From Strongylocentrotus droebachiensis (lineage: Eukaryota > Echinodermata > Echinoidea > Camarodonta > Strongylocentrotidae), in NCBI GenBank assembly GCA_035222895.1, contig JAVYIG010001584.1, positions 124,001 through 188,000 on the forward strand: a DNA stretch of 64,000 nucleotides, in the 5' to 3' direction. Of the stretch, positions 48,545-59,134 are shown piece after piece; position 1 is the stretch's first letter; every line of letters begins with the position of its first letter. Under the pieces are notes generated by a model, which was given only the letters and a program-made list of their open reading frames with translations, was not told the DNA's origin and did not search any database. Both the position numbers and the translations under genes were made by a program.

Positions 48545-50045
48545 GGAGCTCTGGAAAATATTATGATTTTAAAAAAAAATGTACTTGTCGATGCGAAGGA
48601 GGTACAGATCTTCAATAAAACAGCAGTGTCATATATGTTAGAAATTCCGATAATGCAAAACAGTACGAATATGGCAAATTCTTTGATGAACATTATTTTT
48701 TATCTCGAATAAAGCCTTGCACTGAAGTAAAATCCATATTCTAAAGCTCATCTATATTTTTCTCTTTTTAAAATGCTAGCAAGTTGATCACCTGGCCTTG
48801 AAGGAGTTAAACAAAACAATGAAAACTTTTAACACTAGAACCATGCATGCAAAGAAAGCCTGTAGCTGAAAATGCTGCGAACCACCGTTATTACTTATAT
48901 GAGGAATTGTCAAGACCAAATATTTCCATGATCTTGATCAGAATCTGCTGTTGCACAAGGCTAGTTGTAATAATATCGTCTGCTAGTAGACAGCAGAGAT
49001 ACACTGGTGTGCATGCAGGGCATTCCCGCCGATACTCGCCGCCCAGCGCTCCCATCCAATTTACCCTAGACGTGCATCCAATATGATTTGCGATATGAAT
49101 GATTACGTTTGGCCGGAGCTCTAGCTGAATAGAAATCGTTAAACAAACACCCAGTTGGTCCCAACTACAGAGAGTTTTGTTACCTCTGCTTGTGTGGCAA
49201 CTTTAAACTGTAACTCTCTTCCTGAAGATAAGTTAGTAGCGACCACCAAGCAAGTCGTTGAGTTGGTGCCATGCCTCGCTGACGCGGCTGCCCGCTGCTC
49301 CAGCGCGGAACAATTTGTCAGACTGCCTGCCCTCCCGCCGCTTTCTGTCCATCAACATCAAATGAAACATGTCATGCCAATATGACGAATATGGCGTTGG
49401 TGAAATTCTATCAAGAATCTATTTTACCCTCCTTCTCTCTCCCAACTTCGTCGTCTCTCTCACTCTCTTTCTCTTCAGCTCGTTTGGAACAGTTCTGGAA
49501 AATGTCAACTATGTTGCGATCGGGCGGCCATAATTGCAGACGACACCGCGACCCGAGAGGGGAATAGAAAGAGCGCGTGACGGGGCACTTTGGGCATATC
49601 CTGACTCCATTACATTGCACTCGAGCTGCAACGCGCGTGCTCCGATTGTCTTGAAGGGGGTGGGCAACTTATTTTGACATGAAATAGTTTTGAAACGATT
49701 GCAATAAAATTTTGACAAATTACCCATTTGGGCTTCAATGAGAGCTCATCAGGCAGTCTACGATTCTTGTGATTTTTCCACTTCAGCGAATGAGAAGTTC
49801 GGTTGCGGAGTCATTCCCACCACCGAGGGTGACGAAATTTGATTTTTGTTTCCTCTCGTTTTTGAGTTGGATATCAATCAGCCAATTATCATGATTATAG
49901 GATATATCTTTTAACTGTGCGCATTGATACCTCAATTCAATTCTTGATTCATTTAACACAGGACGAAGGCCAAAGGTGTAGGAACTGACTGTTTTTCGGT
50001 TATTCGTACTTTTCTGTAACTTCCTGCTTATGTTTGACAGTGGCA
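48545..50045. other. Non-coding DNA with a GC-richer section
   Basis: 49015-49080 and 49260-49350 are comparatively GC-rich with CpGs. The frame at 49155-49385 (76 codons) spans this and might be an exon, but no motif, splice-site pair or homology was recognised. Elsewhere nothing notable. Confidence 0.35.
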
Positions 50046-50046
50046 T

Positions 50047-50160
50047 AGCGAGGAGCCAGTCGCTAAGTGGGCCACTGCATGGTGTCATGGAAAGGGGAGG
50101 AGCACCATTCTGACTCGGTGAAAGAAAAGCAAAATTCAAATTACGGGATGGGGGGGGGGG
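50047..50160. mobile_element. Possible hAT-type MITE left end
   Basis: CAGTGGCATAGCGAGGAGCC at 50039-50058 resembles the conserved CAGTGGCGTAGCCAGGA terminus of small hAT elements. A G-run lies at 50150-50161. No matching right terminus with target duplication was found. Confidence 0.3.
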
Positions 50161-50164
50161 GGTC

Positions 50165-51470
50165 TATGATATATTTATTTCGGGTTGTAACAAGTGATAA
50201 GAACATAGTGAGATGACATTTTCTCTTCATAACGATATCCGAAAGTGTGTTCTACCATGGACCTAAGTAGGTCTATGGTTCTACCAAACACCAAAGTACC
50301 TGGTCAATAAATACAACAATAAATTGTGGGACCTTAAAGAATCAGAGAGCCCTGAATGAATTCCTCGCAGCCCACTAAGACAATAAATAAAAACGTTATG
50401 AATTTTTAATGACATTAAAACTAGGGAGAAAACTATCACTAATAATAGTTGGCATCTCTTTGATTACAGGTTTGTGACGTCATTCGCTCACAATTCACCA
50501 GTTATTTTATTAATGTTGATAATACACTTTTTTCTAGTTTTTGTCAAAGAATATATTTTTCTCATTACTTGAACCAAGTTATAATTATAGTCACATTATG
50601 CATAAATTAACCGTTTACATAATTATTATAATGTTTTACTTTCATATATATAATGTATAGCCTACATGTTTTTTTTAAAGAAAATCAAACAAAACAAAAC
50701 TGAAACAAATATTTAATTTACTCCAAATATTGAGATTGTTTACAAAATATTACGTACTCACAATCACTTATTTTCTAAGTAAATCGTATCAATAATTCAT
50801 ATTTTTCATGATTTTTTTTAAAAACTCCGTATTAGTTTGTATATGCAAAAACATATTACTATAAATAAAACTTTGTTCAAGTTATGGGAAATCATATTTT
50901 CTGACAAAATTGAGAATTTGTGTTATCAATATTAAATCCCAACCCAATACAGAAAAAAAAGAATTCGAATCAATATAATTCTATTTCTGAATCAATCAGA
51001 TACTACAATATACGATGGAAAGAACAATGCGTTGCCAATATTTATAATACTCTTGCAACCTCCAGCTTATCTTAATGTCGTGATGAAAACGGTGAATCAT
51101 AGCCTCTCGTATATACAGTGACCGTTCTCATCATATAACTTTCTCCCTCATGTACACTCACAACCAAGAGTAACCTTTAGGGTTCGAAACCCGGGTAGAG
51201 TTTAATGACGTCCTCCGAGAATGCGAAGCAATTAGTTCAGCTCAAAGAAAATATCCACTTTCCATAACCGAAACTTCAGAAGGGCTCAAAATGTTGAATC
51301 TTTCTTGACTTTCAAAGAGGACGCTGCTGCTGTAATTATTGTTACAAATTTGTCTCACTGCGGACAGACTGGGTGGTTTCCCTAAAGCATCTACTGACTA
51401 AACAAAGATTCCATTGAATAAGCAGAATATTAGTTTTACCCAATACTTTTGAAATTCATTGCAATTTTTC
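50165..51470. other. AT-rich non-coding DNA
   Basis: Very AT-rich, particularly 50480-51000. No coding frames of note, no recognised repeats. Confidence 0.45.
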
Positions 51471-51473
51471 ACA

Positions 51474-51655
51474 GGGGCAGACCCATTCAGGATCTTGTTA
51501 AGGGAGGGGGTGCACCTTTCCTCCAAAAAAAAAAGAGGATTACGAATCGGACGAAATTAGACACAGGGGCACAAGTCATTAGGCATGTTCTTCATGTACT
51601 TTAAGTTATGTCAAATTGGAGACCCCCCCCCCCCCCCTAATCTGCCCCTTAGTTT
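51474..51655. mobile_element. Possible hAT-like MITE (~180 bp)
   Basis: A left end CAGGGGCAGACCCATTCAGG is mirrored by a right end reading CTAATCTGCCCCT, with A-run and C-run interior tracts. The inverted match is short (about 9-10 bp) and I see no clear 8-bp duplication, so this is tentative. Confidence 0.4.
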
Positions 51656-51974
51656 GTTGAGAACCTTCTCTTTCCACTCTGTTTTGACGGCTTGAGATTT
51701 GAAGTTAGACTTGTAACCATGGTTACTAAGATCTAAACTACTCTATTTCTGCATTCAATCTCCTTGAATAAAAAATGAATTATATTGTGGTTTAGCCTGA
51801 TCAGTCCAGGTGTTAAAATCAAGTTGTCAACATTCAGTCATAAATGTAAGCGACTGGACAGAGAGTCTACACTGAACTTTTTGAAGGCGCCAGAATAAAA
51901 ACAATTACACAGTATTGCAGAGAAGAGGTGAAACAGGTCAGTCACTTCTCTTACTTCTTCAATTTCTTGCTCTT

Positions 51975-52192
51975 CCATTTTATCTCTCTCTCTCTCTTCT
52001 TCTTTTTCTCTCTCTCTTTCACACACCCTCTTTCTTGTTTCTCCCCTCTCTTCTTCTCTCCATTTCTTTACACTTTCTCTCCCCTTTCTCTCTCTCCGTT
52101 CTCCTGTTTATTTCTCATTCTCGCTACACCTCTCTCTCTCCCTCTTTCACATTGTCTTTTGTTTTGTTTTGGTCCGTTTGACTTTTTCTTAC

Positions 52193-52242
<50 letters not shown>

Positions 52243-52249
52243 ATCTCTA

Positions 52250-52290
<41 letters not shown>

Positions 52291-52300
52291 TCCTCTCATC
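51975..52300. repeat. (CT)n-rich microsatellite
   Basis: Interrupted CT to 52145, then a dense (CT)n/(ATCTCT)n block at 52196-52291. Ser/Leu and Arg/Glu frames on the two strands are artefacts. Confidence 0.9.
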
Positions 52301-52504
52301 TGTAAAGAATAGAACCAATTCGAGGACCACCTACATGATACGACTGCAGGGCAGGAAATCAAACCCCTGACTCCTTCGGGCAGTGAACGATAATTCTGTG
52401 ACGTATCACTCTGCAGACAAGTGACATTATTACAATAACCATGGCAACATAAACTGCGTTGGATAGTGCCGCTCACACATGCAACGGCTCGTCGGGTGTT
52501 ACTC

Positions 52505-52690
52505 AATTTTCCGAAGGTTCATTTTTCCGAAGATTCTTAATTTCGAAACACAAATTCCCCTTTCCATGGGGGTTGATAACCAAATTTTTGGTTCGTAATT
52601 CCGAAAACGAATATTGGTTCATAATTCCATGAAATAAAGTAGGGCTTATATAATTCGGAAGGTTCGAAATTCCAGAAATAATACAGGGTT
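52505..52690. repeat. Dispersed TTCCGAA/TTCGGAA-motif repeat
   Basis: The word TTCCGAA occurs at about 52509, 52525 and 52600, with TTCGGAA at 52655 and related TTCGAAA/TTCGTAATT words between. AAGGTTC follows at two of these sites. The pattern of repeated gap-separated motifs suggests a distinctive repeat family rather than unique DNA. Confidence 0.5.
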
Positions 52691-52714
52691 CTTTCATCGT
52701 GTTCATTTTGTGTA

Positions 52715-53285
52715 TAATGGACGCTTTTTAACTTTTGATATCATGCACCTTTTTTAATTTTTGGCAATATAAACCCATTTTCATGTACGCAATTATGAAC
52801 CTTCGTATACAAAATTATAAGAAACCTTTGGAAAGACGACTTGTTGCAATCGGATAGTCGTCACCAGTCCAATAACTTCCACACAATGTACACGTTATAG
52901 TCTTTGTGTATTTATTGAAATAAAATGGTAAAATAGGTGCTGTATGTGGAAAAGACAATACCCAAGACTCTTTGTAAATTGCCGTTAGAAATCGTACAAT
53001 GTCATCGTAAAACTTGCACATTCCATAGGATGACGTACAAGGATATTGCATGTAACTTGATTTTTCGAATGCCTTTGCGATGGAGTTGGTGTGACAGAAA
53101 CGCAATATGTGAACTCCACTTCTGTTCACAAGCATTATATCATATTCTGACCGACCCGTGATTGATCCCAACTCAGTGATGAGCCTATAATGATCTCCTG
53201 GAAGAATATCTGAGATTTATGAGAAGTGAAATATATGACAGGAAACGACAAAAAGAAGGAAAATAAGATCCCTCCACCCCTTCCC
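52715..53285. other. Unassigned region with a 118-codon minus-strand frame
   Basis: The minus-strand frame at 52815-53171 has a mixed, protein-like composition (several Cys, aromatic residues) but no motif I recognise. It has no clear splice sites or initiation context. It may be a chance frame or a decayed coding remnant. Confidence 0.25.
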
Positions 53286-53295
53286 TGCTGAAAGG

Positions 53296-53331
53296 GGGGG
53301 GGGGGGGTGGGGGGGGGGGGGAGGGGAGGGG
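53296..53331. repeat. Interrupted poly-G tract
   Basis: Four G-runs separated by single bases (T or A) over about 36 bp. On the plus strand it satisfies the simple G-quadruplex pattern. On the minus strand it is a C-run. Confidence 0.9.
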
Positions 53332-53775
53332 ATCATATACGGAAGACGAAAAGTGTAAGGAAAAAATGGGTTAGGCTAAAGTGGATAAAAACACAAACAT
53401 CGATGTTATAACAGTTACTAGAAGAAATTATTTTGAATTAAGAAGGGAAAATTCATTGGATCAGTGTATCATGTTAAAAGAAACAATATAAACATAAAAG
53501 GAAACTAGAATAATTTTCAAGTCTGATTTTTGGTGTAATGAATTAAAAGAACCCGAATTCATTCTATCATGCCCCTTGGATCAAGGGCAGGATTAGATGA
53601 CCTATTTTATCTTCTACTTTTTCATTTTCAATTTCATCTACTTGATTCGTCAATATTGCTGATTGTACATTCTTAGGCCCATTTACTATTTTGAGCAACT
53701 TCCTTTCACCTCTCATAGTATATCGACGTATTTGTAACGCATTATTATCTGTACAGCCTTTAAACTAAGTTAAAT
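53332..53775. other. Non-coding DNA upstream of the LINE remnant
   Basis: AT-rich; may include decayed 5' sequence of the adjacent retrotransposon, but no coding homology was recognised before 53777. Confidence 0.4.
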
Positions 53776-53776
53776 A

Positions 53777-55085
53777 TTACCTGTATTTCCAAACAAATTG
53801 AAAGGTGTGTATACTTTAAATTTGTATTACAAAATGCAATTTTATAAATAATAGCCATTATGGATTTAGAGCGGGACACTCAACATCTTCAGCTCTGATA
53901 GATTTTGTTCATAAAGTGGGAAGTGCAATAGATAATGAAGAAAAACCAATTGGCTTATTCCTTGATCTTAAAAAAGTGTTCAACACGCTTGATCATAGTA
54001 TTTTGTTAGAGAAATGTTATATGTATGGAATCAGTGGTATAACATTTAAATTATTTAAAAGTTATTTATCACATCGGAAACAATTTGTCACATTAAATAA
54101 AAACAAATCACAGATGCAGTATATTAGGTGTGGAGTACCACAAGGTTCCACTCTTGGACCACTTTTATTTATTTTGTATACAAATGACATTGTTTATGCT
54201 TCAAACATTTTGAGATGTATTCTGTCCGCAGATCACACCCCTATTTTCCTTTCACACAAAAACAAACGTACTCTTGAAACTACATTTAATATTGAGATTA
54301 GATTGATTGTGCAATGGTTTTACGCTAATAATAAACTTTCTATTAATGAAAAGAAAACACATTTTATGAATTTTACCGAGAAGAAATTAAATAAAGATTC
54401 AATAACAATCAAACTTGGTATAAAGTTGAGTATGAGTTTCTTCAGCAAAGTTCTTGGGTGTTATTATTGGTGACATCTGCAACAAGTTGTCTAAACGTAT
54501 TGGTATCATGTACATATTGAAATCTCTCCCTAAAAGTAATCTCAAAATGATATACTATGCAATTGTGTACCCTTACTTACATTACGCTTTTATTGTATGG
54601 GACAATGCTGCTTTAATTCATCAAGATATATTGTTAAGATTATAAAAACGTGCAAATACGAATTATTAATTATTCTTCTTTTTTTGCCCATACCAATATA
54701 ATATTGTATTCATTAAACATGTTGCAATATAAGGATGTATATTGTATATTTATTACCAGTAGGTGTGTTTATGTATTACTGTCCTCAAAATCTTTTTTCT
54801 GATTCCATTTCCAAATTGTTTATATTAAACTGTAATATTCATAGTTATAGTACTAGAAATGCTCTAAATTTTCATTCGCCATTGATTCGTACAGTACTAG
54901 ACCAAAAACTAATTATTTTCCAATGACCGTTTCTGTGGAACACTTGTCCTTATTACATGCATAATTCTGCTAGTGTAAATGCAATTAAACGTAGGTATAA
55001 GAATTTCTTTTGGGTAAATTGCAAATATCATTTCAATTCAAGACATATTTTGTTTGTATGTTTGTATGTATGTTTGTTGTTTTGA
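53777..55085 (+). pseudogene. Non-LTR retrotransposon reverse transcriptase remnant (jockey/CR1/L2-like)
   Basis: Reverse-transcriptase motifs appear in order across several frames: LPVFPNKLKGVYT (53777), then YGFRAGHSTSSALIDF (53859), GLFLDLKKVFNTLDHSILLE (53952-54011), CGVPQGSTLGPLLFILYTND (54129-54188), the catalytic box, then GVIIGD and KLSKRIGIMYILK (54454 on), YPYLHYAFIVWDNA, IHSYSTRNALNFH and FLWNT. The catalytic Y/FADD is replaced by SADH (54225-54236), so it cannot be active. I see at least three frame changes (about 53845, 54455, 54650-54730), internal stops such as TGA 54924, and loss of the segment between GVII and the C-terminal half. The endonuclease and ORF1 are absent, a typical 5'-truncated, decayed copy. 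Confidence 0.9.
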
Positions 55086-55345
55086 TTTGTGTATTGTATA
55101 ATGTCTAGTAACGAACATATCTCCTATTTTGTATTATAAAAAAGGGTCAAACTTTATAATTATAAGAATTATGTTTCCTTTCAGGTTGCAACCTATTCAG
55201 TTTATTTCATGTCCTTGTCAAATATGTTCTTAATGTGTGTTTTATGCTATATATCTGATTGTTTTTATGTTATGTTGTCTTTTGAACTGAATGAAATCAA
55301 TTCAGTTAAAAAGACAACATAACATAAATGAATTGAATTGAATAT
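55086..55345 (+). mobile_element. LINE 3' UTR and tail with inverted duplication
   Basis: T-rich sequence after the last reverse-transcriptase codons ends with a near-perfect inverted repeat and then AATGAATTGAATTGAAT, a short-repeat tail like those of CR1/L2/jockey elements. This is probably the 3' end of the remnant at 53777-55085. Confidence 0.5.
55267..55325. repeat. Inverted repeat: 26-bp arms, 7-nt loop
   Basis: The left arm at 55267-55292 starts ATGTTATGTTGTCTTTT and the right arm at 55300-55325 ends GACAACATAACAT. 25 of 26 positions pair. Confidence 0.9.
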
Positions 55346-55630
55346 GTATTTTAGGTAACATTAAATATTTACTGATCATCTACCTATTTTAGATCGCATA
55401 AATGCCCTAGCAACGGCCAAACTGGAGAACCGTCTATTTTATGAGGGTTTTTGTAGGGGGGGGGGGGGGGGGGGAGGTTGATGTTAAAATATTGTTGTTA
55501 TCGTTTTTTTTTAATTGTTTGTTGTTGTTTTGTTTTGCTTGACAGATATTTTATGTTCTCCCTCGGGCAATTAATCCCGTAGGCATCAATGCCATTAGTT
55601 CATTGTTATCGTTTATTTCGTCTATGATAC
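55346..55630. other. Short non-coding segment with a G-run
   Basis: A run of about 20 G residues at 55457-55474, otherwise AT-rich sequence without recognised features. Confidence 0.4.
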
Positions 55631-55895
55631 CGGAGTGTTGGCTCAGTCAGTAGAGCGTCCGCCTCACAACCGGGAGGTCGTGGGTTCGAACCCCGGCCGC
55701 GTCATACCAAAAGACGTTAAAAGATGGGAGTTGTTGCTACCTTGTTTGACGTTCAACAATAAGGGATAGAGCAACGTCGATCTGGCGCTGCTCAGTGGCT
55801 GCCGGGCTCACGATCAATTGGGCAAAAAGAATTTCCGTTTCGGTTTAATAAAATTTGGAGTGGACTATTAGGCTATTATTATTATTATTATTATT
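55631..55895 (+). mobile_element. tRNA-Val(CAC)-derived SINE
   Basis: The head at about 55634-55704 resembles a tRNA. The A box is TGGCTCAGTCAGTAGAGCG (55639-55657), the anticodon loop reads CTCACAA with anticodon CAC, and the B box is GGTTCGAACCC (55683-55693). It is followed by an unrelated body (CCAAAAGACGTTAAAAGATG, later GGCGCTGCTCAGTGGCTGCC) and an ATT tail at 55872-55895. The anticodon stem has a mismatch and a body replaces the normal 3' end, so this is a retroposon rather than a working tRNA gene. The internal pol III promoter looks intact. Confidence 0.8.
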
Positions 55896-55899
55896 TATA

Positions 55900-56920
55900 A
55901 CACTTCACTATCTCTGTAATAACCCGCAGATACAAGAGATATTAAAAACAATTGATATACCTATATATATATTTAATGAATATGATTCTGTGCAAAGTTT
56001 GACCGCAGAGCAGGTGAATTTATGCCCATCTAACCCGGTTAATTAATTTAGAAAGATTTACAGCTGTTCAGTTAATCTGAAACCAATCTGTAGGAACTGT
56101 TTCTTTCCTCTCAATTATTACTTCATTCCACAAAACGAAGTCAAGACAATAACCGAACTGACCCCGATGTCATTCATATTCCTTGGTGTGAAAATATCGA
56201 CGCCTCATCGCTTTAACCTTGTTTCATATTTTAGAGCTGTAGAATTCGGATCAATGTGTAAGAATTTAACACATCCACATCTATCACGGATCTGATAACA
56301 GATATATATATATATATAATGAGAGGAATCGTGATACTACTCCCATGTATGATATTAAACCAACTAATTTATGGTTGAAATAATAAATATGGAGAAGAGA
56401 TCGGTGACAGGGATGTCTGATTCTCATTCAAAGTATCACTGATTTCGAATATAATCAAGATGGCAACTCCAGAACCCTTTATACCCTTGTATTATGTTGC
56501 CTCCACCTCCTTCCCTCCCTCTCATCCCCTGACTCCAAGTCTCCCATTATCTAGGGGGAATAGAAGTAGGTGTAATCACTGAACCCAACACGAGATTCGT
56601 TTAAACCTTATCAAATTAACCCGTTTAATTTATATTGGAGCTAACGGCGATTTGATACCAGACAATATATAATACCGCCCTCGTTGAAAAGGAGATGATT
56701 ACATTGTCACACCTACCCATCATGCCTTTATCCATCTAGGATGACAAGGAAATCATCGTAGGGAGATGTAGTAGAGACATGCGCAGGTCTCTGATTGTAG
56801 TATAGTCATACCAGGCGAGGAGGTGGGGGGAGGGGGGCAGACTAGGGGCTACAGTCTACCCCCCCCCACTAGGTTTTTTTTAGTTCCGATATTCGGGCAA
56901 CCATCTCCACAAATTCGAGA
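55900..56920. other. Non-coding DNA, no gene recognised
   Basis: AT-rich, with a (TA) run at 56303-56318, a G-rich segment at 56819-56838 and a C-run at 56859-56867. A short frame at 56823-57038 comes from G-rich and TAC-repeat sequence. Confidence 0.4.
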
Positions 56921-56922
56921 TG

Positions 56923-56968
<46 letters not shown>
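56923..56968. repeat. (ACT)n microsatellite
   Basis: About fifteen ACT units followed by variant TTC/TAC triplets to about 57010. Confidence 0.95.
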
Positions 56969-57116
56969 TTTCTTCTTCTACTACTACATCTTCTACTGTT
57001 TCTACTACTTCAAACGACCCTTTTCTATATTATATTGATCTCCTTTACGTAACGTTTGATTCCTTATCACTCTTCATGATCACATGGTCCCTGTAGCGTC
57101 CTTTTCATCAGCGTCC

Positions 57117-57118
<2 letters not shown>

Positions 57119-57148
<30 letters not shown>
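57119..57148. repeat. Poly-T run (~30 bp)
   Basis: An uninterrupted T-run. It could be the reverse complement of a poly-A tail of a minus-strand retroposon, though no retroposon body is recognised. Confidence 0.9.
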
Positions 57149-57152
<4 letters not shown>

Positions 57153-57186
57153 CAAGGAACATTGCCATCCTAAAGTGCCAGTGTGC

Positions 57187-57288
57187 CAGGCGCGGATCCA
57201 GGATTTCTTAGGGGAGGGGGCCCAACTTTCTTCATTTGTGTTTGCTCCCGAAAATTGGAAAATCGCGCCGGCCGAAAAGTCGCTCAGT

Positions 57289-57319
<31 letters not shown>

Positions 57320-57504
57320 AGTGAGCACATTTTTTTTTTTTTTTTTGGTCCTCGAAAATTTTTCAATTTGCACCCCCCCCCCCCTTGAGCGCCAGGGGGG
57401 GGGGGGGGGCCAACCCCCCAAAAAGGTAAAAATCACGTGATTTTACATGATTTTTTTCTCAAGGGGGGGGGGGGCCCGGCCCCCCCCTCCTGGATCCGCC
57501 ACTG
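57187..57504. mobile_element. 318-bp hAT-type MITE with perfect 8-bp target duplication
   Basis: The left terminus is CAGGCGCGGATCCAGG and the right is CCTGGATCCGCCACTG. The two are inverted repeats with a few changes, and the right one gives the classical CAGTGGCGGATCCAGG end. The sequence CAGTGTGC flanks it directly on both sides (57179-57186 and 57505-57512). An 8-bp duplication with CAG...CTG ends is diagnostic of the hAT superfamily. The interior carries long G, C and T runs and GGGCCC near both ends, with no transposase. Confidence 0.9.
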
Positions 57505-57514
57505 CAGTGTGCAG

Positions 57515-58515
57515 TTGCCTCTTCCCACCTAAACCCACACCTGTATACAGGATGAAAATAAAGAACAGTTTTGGGTATAAAGGATTTGAACAAGACATCA
57601 TCTATCCAGCTTGGGAGGCTTAAACCCTCTCCCAATTCTCCAAACCCGCCCCCGCCCCCATATTATTGTTCTAGAATAGAACGGGGGCAAAGTATGCTTC
57701 TAACCGTCTGTTTGATCCCCCCCCCCCCCCCCCATCCACCTGAAACAGCAAAAGATAGATGTGAAGATCGGCGACACCCCTTTAAAGTTGTTGAATTTTG
57801 TTTCTTTTCTATTCTTTCAAAGTATTACAAGTCAAAAACCGGAACTGTTTACATTCCCCGTAGCCTCTAAATTGTGTAACGTTATTTTTTAGAAATAATT
57901 GACGTCACTGCCCTGAAAAATTCGGATGCAACTCAACACACATTGCGTGCCCAAATTATCATACTCAATTAAGCATTTTTCTTGCACAACAGGGAAAAGC
58001 GGTAACCTTGTAAACTCTTAGCTCATCCACCAGATTTCGATTTCCTCCATTTTTATGGAACAATTTAAACTTCAAAGGCGTCGAGCGAGGAAAAAAAATC
58101 ACTTGCAAGCCGCAATTGCGCATGAGTGCTTATTCACATTAAACACATCTTCGCCCGTTAAAGTGTTTAAAATAGGTCGTTATTTTATTGACATTTTGTT
58201 CACCTTCAGTATATTTTTAGCTCTCTCGTGTTTTTCGTTTCCCTTTATCCACACTGATTAATAGTATTCATATTTTTTTGAACAACCGTCATGGTGATAA
58301 AAAAGAGAAGAAGAAATTACCCCAAATTTCTTCCGGTGGCGCCTCAGGCCTTTTAAATGCTATCTGCCTGGACTTCGGGTCGATTATTGAAGAAATGATG
58401 GTGCTAAGTTTTTACTGACTGGCAAGCACTTAATACAGCTAACTACCTGTTGGTATTATTGACATTTCATTTTCAAATGTCAATTTCTAGAGAAAAAAAA
58501 ATCACGCCTAATATA
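57515..58515. other. Non-coding DNA, no gene recognised
   Basis: A C-run at 57717-57733 lies near a CG-poor, C-rich stretch. Short frames at 57571-57870 and 58055-58261 have no recognised motif. A decayed relative of the hAT-type MITE may be present around 57640-57780 (C-runs ending CGACACCCCT), but ends could not be defined. Confidence 0.35.
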
Positions 58516-58517
58516 TT

Positions 58518-58647
58518 CCTCAGTCACACCGCCAAACCGACTGCACAGAAACTCCAAACTGACTGACTCTTTGCCATGCTGGGGGCAATATGATTGTTTG
58601 ATCGGCCTCATTTTGGTCTGGTGTCGGTCTCGTTGGTGTTACTGGGG
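58518..58647. mobile_element. Short inverted-repeat element, family A, copy 2 (~130 bp)
   Basis: It starts CCTCAGTCACACCGCCAAAC and ends GTTGGTGTTACTGGGG. Internal motifs follow the same order as in the copy at 9319-9446, including ACTCCAAA, ATTGTTTGATCGG and GGTCTGGTGTCGGTCT. Similar length and approximately inverted ends support one MITE family. Confidence 0.65.
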
Positions 58648-58874
58648 TATTAGAGGCAAGTTTGTTTTAGATGATAATGATGAAAAAAAATCAAACGAAA
58701 GTGTGAAATGTATCAGAACAAAGGATAAATAACAGATGACAAAGAAAATAAGAGAGCGTGAGAGAGGAGTTAAGAAGGATTGGGAGTGTCGAATGCCTAA
58801 CAGGGACGATGGAAGAAATATGGTCAAAGCTAGAAAGATAATTGGGCGCGCAACAATGCTTAGAGATAAGCATA

Positions 58875-58875
58875 A

Positions 58876-58916
<41 letters not shown>

Positions 58917-59094
58917 CAAAAAAGAGAGCGAGAGAAAGAGAGAGAGAGAGAGACAGAGAGAGAGAGAGTGTGAGAGACAGACAGAAAGTGAAAGAAAAAA
59001 ATAGAGATAGAGAGACAGACAGAAAGTGAAAGAGAGAGAGCGAGAGAGTTAGAGGCAGAAAATGAATGAAAGAGTAGGGAGAGAGACATGAAGT

Positions 59095-59130
<36 letters not shown>
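58875..59130. repeat. (GA)n-rich microsatellite
   Basis: Dense GA tracts at 58880-58912, 58936-58970 and 59098-59128, separated by GA-rich, interrupted sequence. Long Ser/Leu minus-strand frames (to 180 codons) and Arg/Glu plus-strand frames derive from it. Confidence 0.9.
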
Positions 59131-59131
<1 letters not shown>

Positions 59132-59134
59132 AGG

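Noticed and set aside
48413-48712. 99-codon plus-strand protein with Cys/His residues near its start
   Set aside because: The Cys/His cluster (CSHCERRC) lies in the 3' part of a decayed SINE, and the rest is low-complexity ATT-rich sequence.
52815-53171. 118-codon minus-strand protein
   Set aside because: Mixed composition but no motif, no clear splice sites and no supporting context; overlapping plus-strand frames are equally open.
55634-55704. Functional tRNA-Val gene
   Set aside because: The anticodon stem has a mismatch, and the sequence continues into a SINE body with an ATT tail instead of a T-run terminator.
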